Source of the DNA: Streptomyces stelliscabiei
Lineage (GTDB): Bacteria > Actinomycetota > Actinomycetes > Streptomycetales > Streptomycetaceae
Direction: 5' to 3'
DNA: 64,000 nt
Assembly (NCBI RefSeq): GCF_014873495.1
Contig: NZ_JADBGF010000001.1
Coordinates: forward strand, 9,672,001 to 9,736,000
Below, piece by piece: positions 8,686 through 17,720 of the stretch (positions are counted from its first letter, which is position 1; each line of letters begins with the position of its first letter). Below the pieces are notes generated by a model that was not told the origin of the DNA, ran no database searches, and worked only from the letters and a program-made list of their open reading frames with translations. The position numbers and the translations under genes were made by a program.

Positions 8686-9120
8686 ATGCGCCGCACGCTC
8701 CGTACCGCCGTCGCCGGGGCGGTGACCGCCGCCGCCCTCGTGGCGGGCGGCACCGCCCACGCCACCCCCGCGGGCCCAGGGGTCTCGGGCCGGGTGATCA
8801 GCCGGACCACCGCGCACGGCACCGACTACATCCTGCGTGAAGTCACCATCCCGCCCGGCCAGGCCACCGGCTGGCACTACCACGACGGGCCGCTCTACGG
8901 CGTCGTCGAGCAGGGCACCCTCAGCCACTACGACTCCACCTGCGAGTCCGACGGCGTCTACGGCACCGGCGACACCATCCAGGAGCCGGCCGGTACCGGC
9001 TACGTCCACCTCGGCCGCAATCTCGGCGACACCCCGCTCGTGCTGGTCGTCCTCTACGTCCTCCCGCACGGCTCCCCGTTCTCCGAGGACGCCCCGAACC
9101 CGGGCTGTTCCTTCGAGTGA
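8686..9120 (+). CDS. Secreted cupin-domain protein
   Basis: The 144-residue protein starts with a signal peptide (about residues 1-26, RRTLRTAVAGAVTAAALVAGG, ending AHA). It has a single cupin barrel with metal-ligand pattern GWHYHDGPLYGVVEQG: two His, then Glu, in cupin motif 1. The chain ends in a short Cys-containing tail (NPGCSFE). The start at ATG 8686 is fixed by AGGAGG upstream. It is likely an exported small metal-binding beta-barrel; the substrate is unknown. It converges with the methyltransferase gene and is probably monocistronic. Confidence 0.8.
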   Translation: MRRTLRTAVAGAVTAAALVAGGTAHATPAGPGVSGRVISRTTAHGTDYILREVTIPPGQATGWHYHDGPLYGVVEQGTLSHYDSTCESDGVYGTGDTIQEPAGTGYVHLGRNLGDTPLVLVVLYVLPHGSPFSEDAPNPGCSFE

Positions 9121-9162
9121 ACGACGGCCCCGCGGCCGGGCCGCCGCGCGGGGACCCGGAGT

Positions 9163-9957
9163 TCAGGCGCGGCGGCCGACGGCGACGTAGGTGTTGCCGA
9201 AGAAGCGGAGGCCGGCCAGGGCCTGTTCGGCCCGCCCGAACGCCTCGTCCCAGCGGGCGATGTCGTCCGGGGTGGCCAGCCCCTCGGCGAGCAGGGTCTC
9301 CCGGGCGGCCCAGGCCGGGCCCCGCATACCGGGCGGGGGCGTCATGACGTCGATGTGGCCCTCGTAGGCGCTGACTTCGAGGCCGGCCGCGGTGAGCAGT
9401 TCGTCGAGCCGGGTGCCGACGGAGAGGTCGTCGCCCTGGCGTCGGTGCAACTCGCGGTAGCGCTCGCTCATCTCCTCGTACGCCGCAGGCGCGCCCCGCA
9501 GCCGGAAGGCGGTCGCGTCGATGTCGACGAGGTACACCGTGCCGCCCCCGGGCCTGGCCAGTTCGGCGAGATGGTCCACGATCGCCTGCTCCCGGCCGCC
9601 GTTGTGCGCGAGGACGTGCCGGAGCATCACCACGTCGAAGGTGCCCTCCGGCAGAGCGGTGGCGTCGGCGGAGCCGGTGGAGGTGTGCACGGGGACTCGG
9701 GAGCGTTCGGCGAGCGCGGCGGCGACGGCCAGCGCCTCCTCGTCGCGGTCCACGGCCCAGACGCCGCCCCCGGGGGCGGCGATGGCCGCCAGCCGCACCG
9801 AGAGCGCGCCCGGCCCGCACCCCACGTCCGCGATCCGCGCGCCGGACACCACCCCGGCGGCGGTCCACAGCTCGCGTTCACGCCGCTCGGCGAGGTCGGC
9901 CATGAGCCGGTAGCGCGCGATCTCCGAGTCGTCGAGGGTCAGTGCGTAGTCGGCCAC
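9163..9957 (-). CDS. Class I SAM-dependent methyltransferase
   Basis: The 264-residue protein has the Rossmann methyltransferase motifs in order: motif I ADVGCGPGALSVRLA (about residues 43-57), the acidic strand end VWAVDRDEEAL, and motif post-II FDVVMLRHVLAH. The C-terminal half (GTRLDELLTAAGLEVS, MRGPAWAARETL) looks like a small-molecule methyltransferase. Nothing nearby names a substrate: the next gene upstream, a LysR regulator, ends 163 nt away, and the cupin gene is convergent. The start ATG 9957 opens directly into the conserved domain. Confidence 0.8.
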   Translation of the reverse strand: MADYALTLDDSEIARYRLMADLAERRERELWTAAGVVSGARIADVGCGPGALSVRLAAIAAPGGGVWAVDRDEEALAVAAALAERSRVPVHTSTGSADATALPEGTFDVVMLRHVLAHNGGREQAIVDHLAELARPGGGTVYLVDIDATAFRLRGAPAAYEEMSERYRELHRRQGDDLSVGTRLDELLTAAGLEVSAYEGHIDVMTPPPGMRGPAWAARETLLAEGLATPDDIARWDEAFGRAEQALAGLRFFGNTYVAVGRRA

Positions 9958-10120
9958 GTGGGGTTCCTTCCCTGGTGCTTCGGCAGCTCATTGTGGTCGC
10001 ACGGACGCCGCCGCGGGCCCCCGACGCACCCGGCGTCCCGCCGGCCGACAGCGGCCGGGAGGCGGGCCGATCGCGGCGCGAGACGGAGACAAGGCCTCCT
10101 CCGGTCACGGCGGCTGCGGC

Positions 10121-11002
10121 TCAGAACATCGCCCGGATGATCCCCACGGTGCGCTCCAGATGCGGCTCGGAGCGTTCGGCGCGGTGGGCCACGGCCAGCT
10201 CCACGCGCGCGTCCGCCCCGGCCAGCGGGAGATAGGCGACACCGTCGAGCGCCAGCGCGGTCACGGGCTCCGGCACCACCGCGACACCCAGACCACCGGC
10301 CACGAGCGTGACCAGCGTCGACGTCTCGCCGACCTCGTGGCGGACGTGCGGCTGGACGCCCGCGTCACGCAGGAGTCCCAGGACCACGTCGTACATCACC
10401 GAACGGCGGTCGGCGGAGTGCACGATCAGGTCGGCGCCGTCGAGGTCGGCGGCGCGCAGCCGTTTCCGGCGGGCGAGCGGGTGGTCGACCGGTACGGCGA
10501 CGACGAGCCGGTCCCGGCGCAGCGCGCGCACGGTCAGGGACAGATCGGCCACCGGGGGGCGCAGCAGCGCCACGTCGATCGCGCCGGTGCGCAGCGCCTC
10601 GACCTGGTCGGGTGCCAGCATCTCGCCGCGGAAGGAGAAGTCGACGCCGGGAAGCTCCTCCGCGAGGCGGCGGGAGAGCGCCGGCAGGAGGCTGTACGTC
10701 GCCGAGCCGACGCACCCGATCGCGAGGTGGCCGACCGTGCCGGCGGCGACGCGCCGGGCGTGGTGGGCGGCCTCGTCGACGTCGGCGAGGATCGCCCGCG
10801 CCCGCTCCAGATAGGCCCCGCCCGCCTCGGTGAGGTCGACTCGGCGTGTGGTGCGGTGGAGCAGCTCGACGCCCAGCTCGGCCTCCAACTGCCGGATCTG
10901 CTGGGACAGGGGCGGCTGGGCCATGTGCAACCGCTCGGCGGCGCGACCGAAGTGCCGCTCCTCGGCCACCGCCACGAAGTACCGGAGATGTCGCAGATCC
11001 AT
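10121..11002 (-). CDS. LysR-type regulator, probably of pcaFIJ
   Basis: A 293-residue LysR protein: N-terminal winged helix (FGRAAERLHMAQPPLSQQIRQLE, about residues 18-40) and a C-terminal co-inducer domain. It diverges from the pcaF-like gene with 71 nt between starts, the classic arrangement for LysR control of a beta-ketoadipate operon. A palindrome overlapping its own start (11001-11015) is a likely binding site. The co-inducer would be a pathway acid such as beta-ketoadipate or muconate; this is inferred from context only. Confidence 0.85.
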   Translation of the reverse strand: MDLRHLRYFVAVAEERHFGRAAERLHMAQPPLSQQIRQLEAELGVELLHRTTRRVDLTEAGGAYLERARAILADVDEAAHHARRVAAGTVGHLAIGCVGSATYSLLPALSRRLAEELPGVDFSFRGEMLAPDQVEALRTGAIDVALLRPPVADLSLTVRALRRDRLVVAVPVDHPLARRKRLRAADLDGADLIVHSADRRSVMYDVVLGLLRDAGVQPHVRHEVGETSTLVTLVAGGLGVAVVPEPVTALALDGVAYLPLAGADARVELAVAHRAERSEPHLERTVGIIRAMF

Positions 11003-11015
11003 ATGTCGTCCATAT
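11001..11015. promoter_or_regulatory. Palindrome between LysR gene and pcaF, candidate operator
   Basis: ATATG-TCGTC-CATAT is a perfect inverted repeat with a 5-nt centre in the divergent promoter region, fitting the T-N11-A pattern of LysR sites. It overlaps the regulator's ATG, which suggests autorepression. Further AT-rich elements (GCGATATGCG, GAATATCG) lie towards pcaF. Confidence 0.5.
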
Positions 11016-11073
11016 CAATCGATCGCGATATGCGTACTTCAGAATATCGTGGCCCGGCGGTAGCGTCGCTGTC

Positions 11074-12279
11074 ATGAGCGCATTCCTGTACGCCGCGACC
11101 CGGACGCCCTTCGGTCGCTTCAACGGCGCCTTGGCCGGGGTCCGTCCCGACGACCTCGCCGCCGCCGCGATCACCTCGACACTCGCCGGGGTGCCGGACC
11201 TCGACCCCGCCGCGATCGACGACGTGGTCTGGGGCAACGCCAACGGCGCCGGCGAGGAGAACCGCAACGTCGGCCGCATGGCGGCGCTGCTCGCCGGGCT
11301 CCCGGTGAGCGTGCCCGGCACCACGGTCAACCGGCTGTGCGGGTCGAGCCTCGACGCCGCGATGATCGCGAGCCGGACGATCGAGTCCGGCGACGCCGAG
11401 GTGGTGCTGACCGGCGGCGTGGAATCGATGACGCGGGCGCCGTGGGTGCTGCCGAAGCAGGCGAAGCCGTTCCCGGTCGGCGACGTCACCGCCGTCTCGA
11501 CCACGCTCGGCTGGCGCCTGGTCAACCCGCGGATGCCGAAGGAGTGGACGGTCAGCCTCGGCGAGTCCAACGAACGGCTCCGCGACCGCTTCGACATCTC
11601 CCGCGAACGCCAGGACGAGTTCGCCGCCCGCTCCCACCGACTCGCCCACGAGGCATGGGAGTCGGGCTTCTACGACGACCTGGTGGTGCCGGTCGACGGT
11701 GCCGACCTGACCCGCGACGAGGGCATCCGGGCCGGGTCCACGCCCGAGGTGCTGGCCGGGCTCAAGCCGGTCTTCCGTACGCCGGAACAGGGCGGCACCA
11801 TCACCGCGGGCAACGCCAGCCCGCTCAACGACGGCGCCTCCGCGGTGCTGCTGGGCAGCGAGCGGGCCGCCGCCGCGATCGGGGCCGACCCGGTCGCCCG
11901 GATCGCCGGCCGCGGCGTGATGGCGCTGGAACCGGAGGCCTTCGGCTACGCGCCGGTCGAGGCCGCGAACCGGGCGCTGGCCCGGGCCGGTGTCGGCTGG
12001 GACCAGGTGGGCGCGGTCGAGATCAACGAGGCCTTCGCCGTGCAGTCGCTCGCCTGCCTCGACGCGTGGAAGATCGACCCCGCGATCGTCAACCAGAAGG
12101 GCGGCGCCATCGCCATCGGACACCCGCTGGGCGCTTCGGGCGGGCGGGTCCTCGGCACGCTGGCCAAGGTGCTGCGCGAGACGGGGCAGCGCTACGGCGT
12201 CGCCGCGATCTGCATCGGGGTCGGTCAGGGCCTGGCCGTCGTCCTGGAGAACTGCGACGTGAGGGGGGCGGCCGCGTGA
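11074..12279 (+). CDS. pcaF: Beta-ketoadipyl-CoA thiolase (acetyl-CoA acyltransferase)
   Basis: A 401-residue thiolase. It carries the nucleophile Cys region NRLCGSSLDAAMIA (Cys about residue 89), the GNASPLNDGASAVLLGS segment, EINEAFAVQ and the C-terminal GHPLGASGGR and ICIGVGQG motifs with the second catalytic Cys. PcaF splits beta-ketoadipyl-CoA to succinyl-CoA and acetyl-CoA in the last step of aromatic acid breakdown. Its stop overlaps the GTG of the CoA-transferase A gene (GTGA), so the three genes form one operon. The thiolase family is certain; PcaF specificity follows from the CoA-transferase partners and length. Confidence 0.85.
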   Translation: MSAFLYAATRTPFGRFNGALAGVRPDDLAAAAITSTLAGVPDLDPAAIDDVVWGNANGAGEENRNVGRMAALLAGLPVSVPGTTVNRLCGSSLDAAMIASRTIESGDAEVVLTGGVESMTRAPWVLPKQAKPFPVGDVTAVSTTLGWRLVNPRMPKEWTVSLGESNERLRDRFDISRERQDEFAARSHRLAHEAWESGFYDDLVVPVDGADLTRDEGIRAGSTPEVLAGLKPVFRTPEQGGTITAGNASPLNDGASAVLLGSERAAAAIGADPVARIAGRGVMALEPEAFGYAPVEAANRALARAGVGWDQVGAVEINEAFAVQSLACLDAWKIDPAIVNQKGGAIAIGHPLGASGGRVLGTLAKVLRETGQRYGVAAICIGVGQGLAVVLENCDVRGAAA

Positions 12280-12971
12280 GCCGGGCGGAGATCGTCGAGA
12301 GCGCCGACGCCGCGGTCGCCGGGATCGAGGACGGCTCCACCGTCCTCGTCGGCGGCTTCGGACTGGCCGGGATGCCGTTCGACCTGATCGACGCACTGAT
12401 CCGGCAGGGCGCCAAGGACCTCACCATCGTCTCCAACAACGCCGGCAACGGCGAGGTCGGACTGGCCGCGCTGCTCGCCGCCGGCCGGGTGCGCAAGGTG
12501 CTCTGCTCCTTCCCGCGCCAGGCCGACTCCTGGGTCTTCGACGGCCTCTACCGCGAGAAGAAGGTCGAGCTGGAGGTGGTGCCGCAGGGCAACCTCGCCG
12601 AGCGGATGCGCGCGGCCGGGGCCGGCATCGGCGCGTTCTACTGCCCGACCGCGGTCGGCACGCCGCTCGCCGAGGGCAAGGAGGAGCGTGAGATCGACGG
12701 GCGGAGGTACGTGCTGGAGTACCCCATCAAGGGCGACTACGCGCTGATCGGCGCCCATGCCGCGGACACGCTGGGCAACCTCGTCTACCGCAAGACCGCC
12801 CGCAACTTCGGCCCGGTCATGGCCACGGCCGCGACGACGACCATCGTCCAGGTGGACGAGGTCGTCGAGGCCGGCCGGCTCGATCCCGAGGCCGTCGTCA
12901 CCCCGTCCATCTATGTCGACCGGGTCGTCCAGGTGCGGGCCCGCCGCTACACCGTGCAGGGGGCCCGATGA
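12276..12971 (+). CDS. pcaI: 3-oxoadipate CoA-transferase subunit A
   Basis: The 231-residue protein is a family I CoA-transferase alpha subunit, with the glycine-rich segment VLVGGFGLAGMPFDLIDAL and the typical QGNLAERMRAAGAGIGAFYCPTA region (broken here by no gaps). It binds CoA and works with the beta subunit encoded next. Together they activate beta-ketoadipate with succinyl-CoA. The GTG start at 12276 overlaps the thiolase stop by 4 nt, and its own stop overlaps the next ATG by 4 nt, ensuring 1:1 synthesis of the two subunits. Confidence 0.85.
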   Translation: MSRAEIVESADAAVAGIEDGSTVLVGGFGLAGMPFDLIDALIRQGAKDLTIVSNNAGNGEVGLAALLAAGRVRKVLCSFPRQADSWVFDGLYREKKVELEVVPQGNLAERMRAAGAGIGAFYCPTAVGTPLAEGKEEREIDGRRYVLEYPIKGDYALIGAHAADTLGNLVYRKTARNFGPVMATAATTTIVQVDEVVEAGRLDPEAVVTPSIYVDRVVQVRARRYTVQGAR

Positions 12972-13648
12972 CCACCACGTCCCGCGAACAGGCGTACGCC
13001 GGGGTGCCGAGGAGCGCCGACCACCGGCTCTCGACGGACGAACTGGCCGCCGTCATCGCACGCGACATCCCGGCCGGCGCCTTCGTCAACCTCGGCATCG
13101 GGCAGCCCACCAGGATCGCCGACCATCTGCCGGACGGTTCCGGGGTGGTGCTGCACACCGAGAACGGCATGCTCAACATGGGTCCGAAGGCCGAGGGCGA
13201 CGCGATCGACCCGGACCTGACCAACGCCGGCAAGGTGCCGGTGACCGAGCTGCCGGGGGCGGCCTACTTCCACCACGCCGACTCCTTCGCGATGATGCGC
13301 GGCGGGCATCTCGACGTCTGTGTCCTCGGGGCGTACCAGGTCGCCTTCGACGGCGATCTGGCCAACTGGCACACCGGCGGACCCGACGACATCCCTGCCG
13401 TCGGCGGTGCCATGGACCTCGCCATCGGCGCCAAGGACGTCTACGTGATGATGACCCTCTTCACCCGCTCCGGGGAGCCGAAGCTCGTGCCGCGGTGCAC
13501 CTACCCGCTCACCGGCGTCGGCTGCGTCAGCCGTGTCTACACCGACCACGGCGTCTTCGACGTGGGCACCGAGGGGGTGAGCATCCGGGAGACGTACGGC
13601 GTCGACGCCCACGAACTCGCGGAGCGGCTCGGCATCACGCGGGCCTAG
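12968..13648 (+). CDS. pcaJ: 3-oxoadipate CoA-transferase subunit B
   Basis: The 226-residue beta subunit carries the catalytic Glu in VVLHTENGMLNMG (about residue 63) and the family segments GAFVNLGIGQPTRIAD and MMRGGHLDVCVLGAYQV. It pairs with the A subunit to move CoA from succinyl-CoA to beta-ketoadipate. ATG 12968 overlaps the upstream stop. No upstream pca genes (dioxygenase, cycloisomerase, decarboxylase) are in the window, so this is the isolated lower end of the pathway. A general acetoacetate or similar CoA-transferase cannot be excluded. Confidence 0.85.
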   Translation: MTTTSREQAYAGVPRSADHRLSTDELAAVIARDIPAGAFVNLGIGQPTRIADHLPDGSGVVLHTENGMLNMGPKAEGDAIDPDLTNAGKVPVTELPGAAYFHHADSFAMMRGGHLDVCVLGAYQVAFDGDLANWHTGGPDDIPAVGGAMDLAIGAKDVYVMMTLFTRSGEPKLVPRCTYPLTGVGCVSRVYTDHGVFDVGTEGVSIRETYGVDAHELAERLGITRA

Positions 13649-14059
13649 CGCACGGCGCCCCGGAAGGGGTGGGCCGTTCAGGCCGGTTGCCCTCGATGGG
13701 GACGGAACACGCACTCCATGTGGTTGAATCGTGGACAACCGGCCTGGTGGCTTGAACTCATCGCCCGGTCCACGCGCTCTGCCCTGGGGCAGGGCTTTCG
13801 CGTGGTCCGGTGACAGGTGTCACCCGGGCCGATGCGCACCACACGTGCGTCGGGGGAGAGGGACAGGGGGCAGGGGGCAGGGGGCGTCTTTCGGTCGGCT
13901 CCGCGGTCAGGCCCAGGACTCGGCGGCCGACGAGGAGCCGGACATCCCGGTACCGCGTCGGTCCGGCCCGCGACGTGGCAGGTGCGTGCGCCACACCACT
14001 GTGCCGGCACCCCCGTGCCTCGCTGCCGCCCGCGGTCATGCCTGTGAAGGGAACCTGCG
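13649..14059. other. 411-nt gap without a gene
   Basis: I find no convincing coding sequence between pcaJ and the MHYT gene. The gap holds a short GCCCTG/CAGGGC inverted repeat near 13785, one 16-nt palindrome (listed separately) and a purine-rich G/A tract around 13855-13885. Confidence 0.5.
13809..13824. promoter_or_regulatory. 16-nt palindrome upstream of the MHYT gene
   Basis: GGTGACAGGTGTCACC is a perfect inverted repeat (7-2-7). With so short a loop it is a better operator than terminator. It lies 235 nt before the MHYT start; the binding protein is unknown. Confidence 0.35.
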
Positions 14060-14887
14060 TTGAACGCCACCGTCTCCAATTTCTATTACGGCGCAGCGAC
14101 CCCGGTCGCCGCCTATCTGATGGCATGCCTCGGTGCCGCGCTCGGACTGCGCTGCACGACACGGTCGTTGCGGCGACCGGAGCGCAGGGCCGGCTGGCTG
14201 TGCCTGGGCGCGATCTCGATCGGCTGCGGCATCTGGACCATGCACTTCATCGCGATGATCGGGTTCAGCGTGCAGGGCGCCCTGGTCACCTACGACCTGA
14301 CGAAGACCGTCCTCAGCCTCGCGGTCGCCATCGGTGTCGTCGCCCTCGGCGTGTTCCTCGTGGGCTACCGGGGCGGTTCCCCGACGACCCTGGCGACGGC
14401 GGGCGCGGTCACCGGCCTCGGCGTCGCGGCCATGCACTACCTGGGCATGGCCGCCGTGCACACCAACGGCACGGTCCACTACGCCACCTGGACGGTGGTC
14501 CTGTCCGTCCTCATCGCCGTCGTGGCCGCCACGGCGGCGCTGTGGGCCGCGGTCTCCATCCATACGCTGTGGGCCAGCCTGGGAGCGAGCCTGGTCATGG
14601 GCGTGGCCGTCACCGGCATGCACTACACCGGTATGGCCGCCGTCTCCGTCCACCTCGGCGGCCGGTCGGCCGTCTCGCAGTCCTCCGCCGACCTGCTGTC
14701 GTTCCTGCTGGCGATGCTCGCGGGCCCGCTCGTCGTCCTCCTGGTCGCCGCGGTCATCGTCATGTTCGACCCTGACATGGTGCTCGGCGACGACGACCGG
14801 CGCCGGCCCGTACCCGCACGCGCCCCGTACGACGGCACGGACAACGCCCACGCGCGGCAGCCCTCCCCGCCCTACAACCGCTGGTGA
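14060..14887 (+). CDS. MHYT-domain integral membrane sensor
   Basis: The 275-residue protein has seven predicted helices and three MHYT-type motifs on alternating helices: TMHFIAM (about residue 58), AMHYLGMAAVH (about 126) and GMHYTGMAAV (about 191). MHYT domains are thought to sense diatomic gases or redox through bound copper. No GGDEF, EAL or kinase domain follows; the protein ends in a short Pro/Arg-rich cytoplasmic tail, so signalling partners are unknown. The TTG start at 14060 is preceded by GAAGGGAA; an in-frame upstream start is not evident. Confidence 0.85.
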   Translation: MNATVSNFYYGAATPVAAYLMACLGAALGLRCTTRSLRRPERRAGWLCLGAISIGCGIWTMHFIAMIGFSVQGALVTYDLTKTVLSLAVAIGVVALGVFLVGYRGGSPTTLATAGAVTGLGVAAMHYLGMAAVHTNGTVHYATWTVVLSVLIAVVAATAALWAAVSIHTLWASLGASLVMGVAVTGMHYTGMAAVSVHLGGRSAVSQSSADLLSFLLAMLAGPLVVLLVAAVIVMFDPDMVLGDDDRRRPVPARAPYDGTDNAHARQPSPPYNRW

Positions 14888-14918
14888 CCCACGGGCCACG
14901 CCTCACGACGGCGGTTCG

Positions 14919-15641
14919 TCAGCTCTGTGCCGGCGCCTCGTAGCCGAGGTGCCGGTTGGTGCGCAGGTGCTCGCGCAGGGCCCGTTCGGTGTTGCTCACG
15001 TGCAGCAGGGCGGCCGCCTGGCTGAGGCCGGAGTCGCGGGTGACCAGCGCCGAGTAGATCGCCTCGTGCTCGGCGAGGGTCCGGCCCGCGGCCTCGTCGT
15101 CGACCAGGCCGCGCCAGATCCGGGCGCGCAGCGTACGGCCCGAGACGCTCTCCAGCAGGGTCAGCAGGGTCTCGTTGCCCGTCGCCGCGACGACGGCGCG
15201 GTGGAAGGCCGCGTCGTGCCGGTTGAGCAGCTCCACGTCGTCGCGGGCGTCCCTCATGGCGTCCAAGTGGCCCTTGACCTCGGCCAGTTGCTCGTCGTCG
15301 ATCCGCAGGGCGGCCAGTCCGGTGGCGACGGGTTCGAGGAGCCGGCGTACCTCCATGAGGTCCTGCAGGGCGGCCGAGTCGCCCTGCAACAGCTCCACCG
15401 CACCGCCGAGCCCCTCCAGGAGCAGGCTCGGCTGCAGGCTGGTGACGTAGGTGCCGTCGCCGCGGCGGACCTCCAGGACCCGGGCGACGGCCAGTGCCTT
15501 GACCGCCTCACGCGCGAGGTTGCGGGACAGGCCCAGCTGCGCCGCGAGGTCGGGTTCCGGGGGGAGCTTCGATCCCGGAGGCAGCGCACCCGTGCGGATC
15601 AGCTCACGGATCTGATCGATGGCCCTGTCCGTCAGAGACAC
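14919..15641 (-). CDS. FadR/GntR-family regulator of the sugar operon
   Basis: The 240-residue regulator has an N-terminal GntR winged helix (GSKLPPEPDLAAQLGLSR, about residues 23-40) and an FCD sensor domain with the ligand/metal segment NRHDAAFHRAVVAATGN. FCD-type regulators often respond to sugar acids. The GTG start at 15641 follows AGGAG and overlaps the aldo/keto reductase stop by 10 nt, so it is translated as the last gene of the operon, which would give feedback control. It probably represses the operon promoter near 26780; inferred. Confidence 0.85.
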   Translation of the reverse strand: MSLTDRAIDQIRELIRTGALPPGSKLPPEPDLAAQLGLSRNLAREAVKALAVARVLEVRRGDGTYVTSLQPSLLLEGLGGAVELLQGDSAALQDLMEVRRLLEPVATGLAALRIDDEQLAEVKGHLDAMRDARDDVELLNRHDAAFHRAVVAATGNETLLTLLESVSGRTLRARIWRGLVDDEAAGRTLAEHEAIYSALVTRDSGLSQAAALLHVSNTERALREHLRTNRHLGYEAPAQS

Positions 15642-16645
15642 TGCGAACTCCTCGCCCTACCGCCCATGCCGGGCACATCCGACCTGATCAGTCCTTGGGC
15701 GCGGAGGTCGTCCCAGAGACCGTCGGGAACCTCCCGCTGATGGAGTTCCACGTTCCGTCCGACCTGTTCCGCAGTCCGCATACCGAGGGTGACATTGATG
15801 ATAGTGGGATGGGTGAGCGGGAAGGCGATCGCGGCGGCGGGCAGGGTCGTCCCGTGGGCCGCGCAGACCTCGGCGATGGCCCGGGCCCGGTCGACCAGGG
15901 CGGCTGGGGCGGCCCGGTAGTCGTACTTCATCCCCTCGGCGGGCCGGTCGCGCGAGAGCAGGCCCGAATTGAAGACGCCGACGCCGACGACGCTCTTGTG
16001 GTGTTCCCGCGCGGCGGGCAGGACGTCGTCGAGTGCGCTCTGGTCGAGGAGGGTGTAGCGGCCGGCGAGCATGACGACGTCGGCGGGGGTTTCGCGCAGG
16101 AAGCGGGCGAGCATGGCGGACTGGTTCATGCCGGCGCCGATGGCACCGACGACTCCCTGGTCGCGCAGGTCGGCGAGGGCGGGCATGGCCTCGTCGGCGG
16201 CCTGCTGCCAGTGGTCGTCGGGGTCGTGCAGGTACACGACGTCCAGCCGGTCGAGGCCCGTCCGCGTGAGGGTCGCCTCGATGGACCGCAGGACCCCGTC
16301 CCGGCTGAAGTCCCACCGGCGCCGCAGATCGTCCCGCACGACGAAGCCCTCGCTGTCGACGCCCTGCGGGCGTTCGTTGGGCACGAGGAGCCGCCCCACC
16401 TTGGAGGAGACGACGTACTCGGCCCGGGGGTACTCGCGCAGTGCGGCTCCCAGGCGCCGCTCGGACAGGCCCAGCCCGTAGTGCGGGGCGGTGTCGAAGT
16501 AGCGGATGCCCGCGTCCCACGCGGTCTCGATCGCGGCGTTGGCGTCCTCGACCGGGGTGACCCGGTACAGGTTGCCGATGACGGAGGCCCCGAATCCGAG
16601 TTCGGTGAGTTCGACAGGGGTGCTGGTGATCTTCCGGTGGTGCAC
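15632..16645 (-). CDS. Aldo/keto reductase (L-fucose or aldose 1-dehydrogenase type)
   Basis: The 337-residue TIM-barrel oxidoreductase shows the AKR tetrad: Asp and Tyr in YFDTAPHYGLGLSERRLG (about residues 49-66), Lys in VVSSKVGRL and His in VVYLHDPDDH. It belongs to the pyridoxal/L-fucose dehydrogenase branch. In this operon it would oxidise the free sugar at C1 to a lactone, the first step before the lactonase and fuconate dehydratase. The GTG start follows AGGAG. The closest sugar (L-fucose, L-galactose or D-arabinose) cannot be told from sequence. Confidence 0.8.
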   Translation of the reverse strand: MHHRKITSTPVELTELGFGASVIGNLYRVTPVEDANAAIETAWDAGIRYFDTAPHYGLGLSERRLGAALREYPRAEYVVSSKVGRLLVPNERPQGVDSEGFVVRDDLRRRWDFSRDGVLRSIEATLTRTGLDRLDVVYLHDPDDHWQQAADEAMPALADLRDQGVVGAIGAGMNQSAMLARFLRETPADVVMLAGRYTLLDQSALDDVLPAAREHHKSVVGVGVFNSGLLSRDRPAEGMKYDYRAAPAALVDRARAIAEVCAAHGTTLPAAAIAFPLTHPTIINVTLGMRTAEQVGRNVELHQREVPDGLWDDLRAQGLIRSDVPGMGGRARSSQCL

Positions 16646-16682
16646 GACGTGCTCCTGGGGACGCGGGTGGGTGCGGGGCGGG

Positions 16683-17720
16683 TCAGCGTCTGACGTGGGC
16701 CGAGCCGCCCGCGATCAGGGCTTCGATCTCGTCGAGGGAGGCCATGGAGACGTCTCCGGGGGTGGTCATGGTGAGGGCGCCGTGGGCGGTGCCGTAGGCG
16801 AGGGCGTGTTCGAGGGTGGTGCCGGTGAGGAGGCCGTAGAGGAGTCCGGCGGCGAAGGCGTCGCCGGAGCCGATGCGGTCCAGGACGTGCAGGCCGGGCA
16901 TGCGGGGGCCGGTGACGTGGCCGGTCTGGGGTGACCAGGCGGCGGAGGTCCAGTCGTTGACGCCGGCGGAGGGGACGTCGCGCAGGGTGGTGGCGAGGAC
17001 CTTCGCTTCCGGCAGCAGGCCGGCCACCGAGGTGAGGGCGTCCGGTACTTCGTCGGGCGTGAAGCGTTCGGTGCCGGGATGGCTGCCCGCCAGGCCGAGG
17101 GCGCCGACGACGACGTCGGCGTGCCGGGCGAGGCGGAGGTCGGTTTCGCGGGCGTGGTCGGGGCCGCCGCGGCCGGTCCAGAGGCTGGGGCGGTAGTTGG
17201 GGTCGTAGGAGACGGTGACGCCGTGGCGGCGGGCGGCGGTCATGGCTTCGTCGGCGACGTCGGTGGTGGTGTCGGACAGGCCGGCGAAGATGCCGCCGGT
17301 GTGGAACCAGCGCACGCCGGTGGAGAACAGGGTGTCCCAGTCGATGTCTCCTTTCCGGAGCTGGGAGACGGCGGTGTTCGCGCGGTCGCTGACGCCGAGG
17401 GCGCCGCGGATGCCGTAGCCGCGTTCGACGAAGTTGAGGCCGTTGCGGGCGGTGCGGCCGATGCCGTCGTCGGGTATCCAGCGGATGGCGGTGGTGTCGA
17501 CGCCACCCTGGAGGATGAGGTCTTCGACGAGGCGGCCGACGGCGTTGTCGGCCAGCGCGGTGACGACGGCGGTGCGCAGGCCGAAGCAGCGGCGCAGCCC
17601 GCGCACGACGTTGTACTCGCCGCCGCCCTCCCACACCTGGAAGGTGCGGGTGGTGCGGATGCGTCCCTCGCCGGGGTCGAGGCGGAGCATGACTTCTCCG
17701 AGGGCCAGTACGTCGGTCAT
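16683..17720 (-). CDS. PfkB-family sugar kinase (2-keto-3-deoxygluconate kinase type)
   Basis: The 345-residue protein is a ribokinase-fold enzyme: N-terminal LALGEVMLRLDPG, the mid-domain VSYDPNYRPSLW and the C-terminal anion hole/catalytic base motif DRIGSGDAFAAGLLYG (Asp near residue 286). KDG kinases phosphorylate the 6-hydroxyl of 2-keto-3-deoxy sugar acids, feeding KDPG aldolase, which is encoded just upstream with a 4-nt overlap. This is at odds with a pure L-fucose pathway, whose intermediate has no 6-hydroxyl. The start at ATG 17720 is supported by the overlap. Confidence 0.8.
   Translation of the reverse strand: MTDVLALGEVMLRLDPGEGRIRTTRTFQVWEGGGEYNVVRGLRRCFGLRTAVVTALADNAVGRLVEDLILQGGVDTTAIRWIPDDGIGRTARNGLNFVERGYGIRGALGVSDRANTAVSQLRKGDIDWDTLFSTGVRWFHTGGIFAGLSDTTTDVADEAMTAARRHGVTVSYDPNYRPSLWTGRGGPDHARETDLRLARHADVVVGALGLAGSHPGTERFTPDEVPDALTSVAGLLPEAKVLATTLRDVPSAGVNDWTSAAWSPQTGHVTGPRMPGLHVLDRIGSGDAFAAGLLYGLLTGTTLEHALAYGTAHGALTMTTPGDVSMASLDEIEALIAGGSAHVRR

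Noticed and set aside
9121..9162. Terminator between the cupin and methyltransferase genes
   Set aside because: The GC-rich arms pair only with bulges, so I did not list it.
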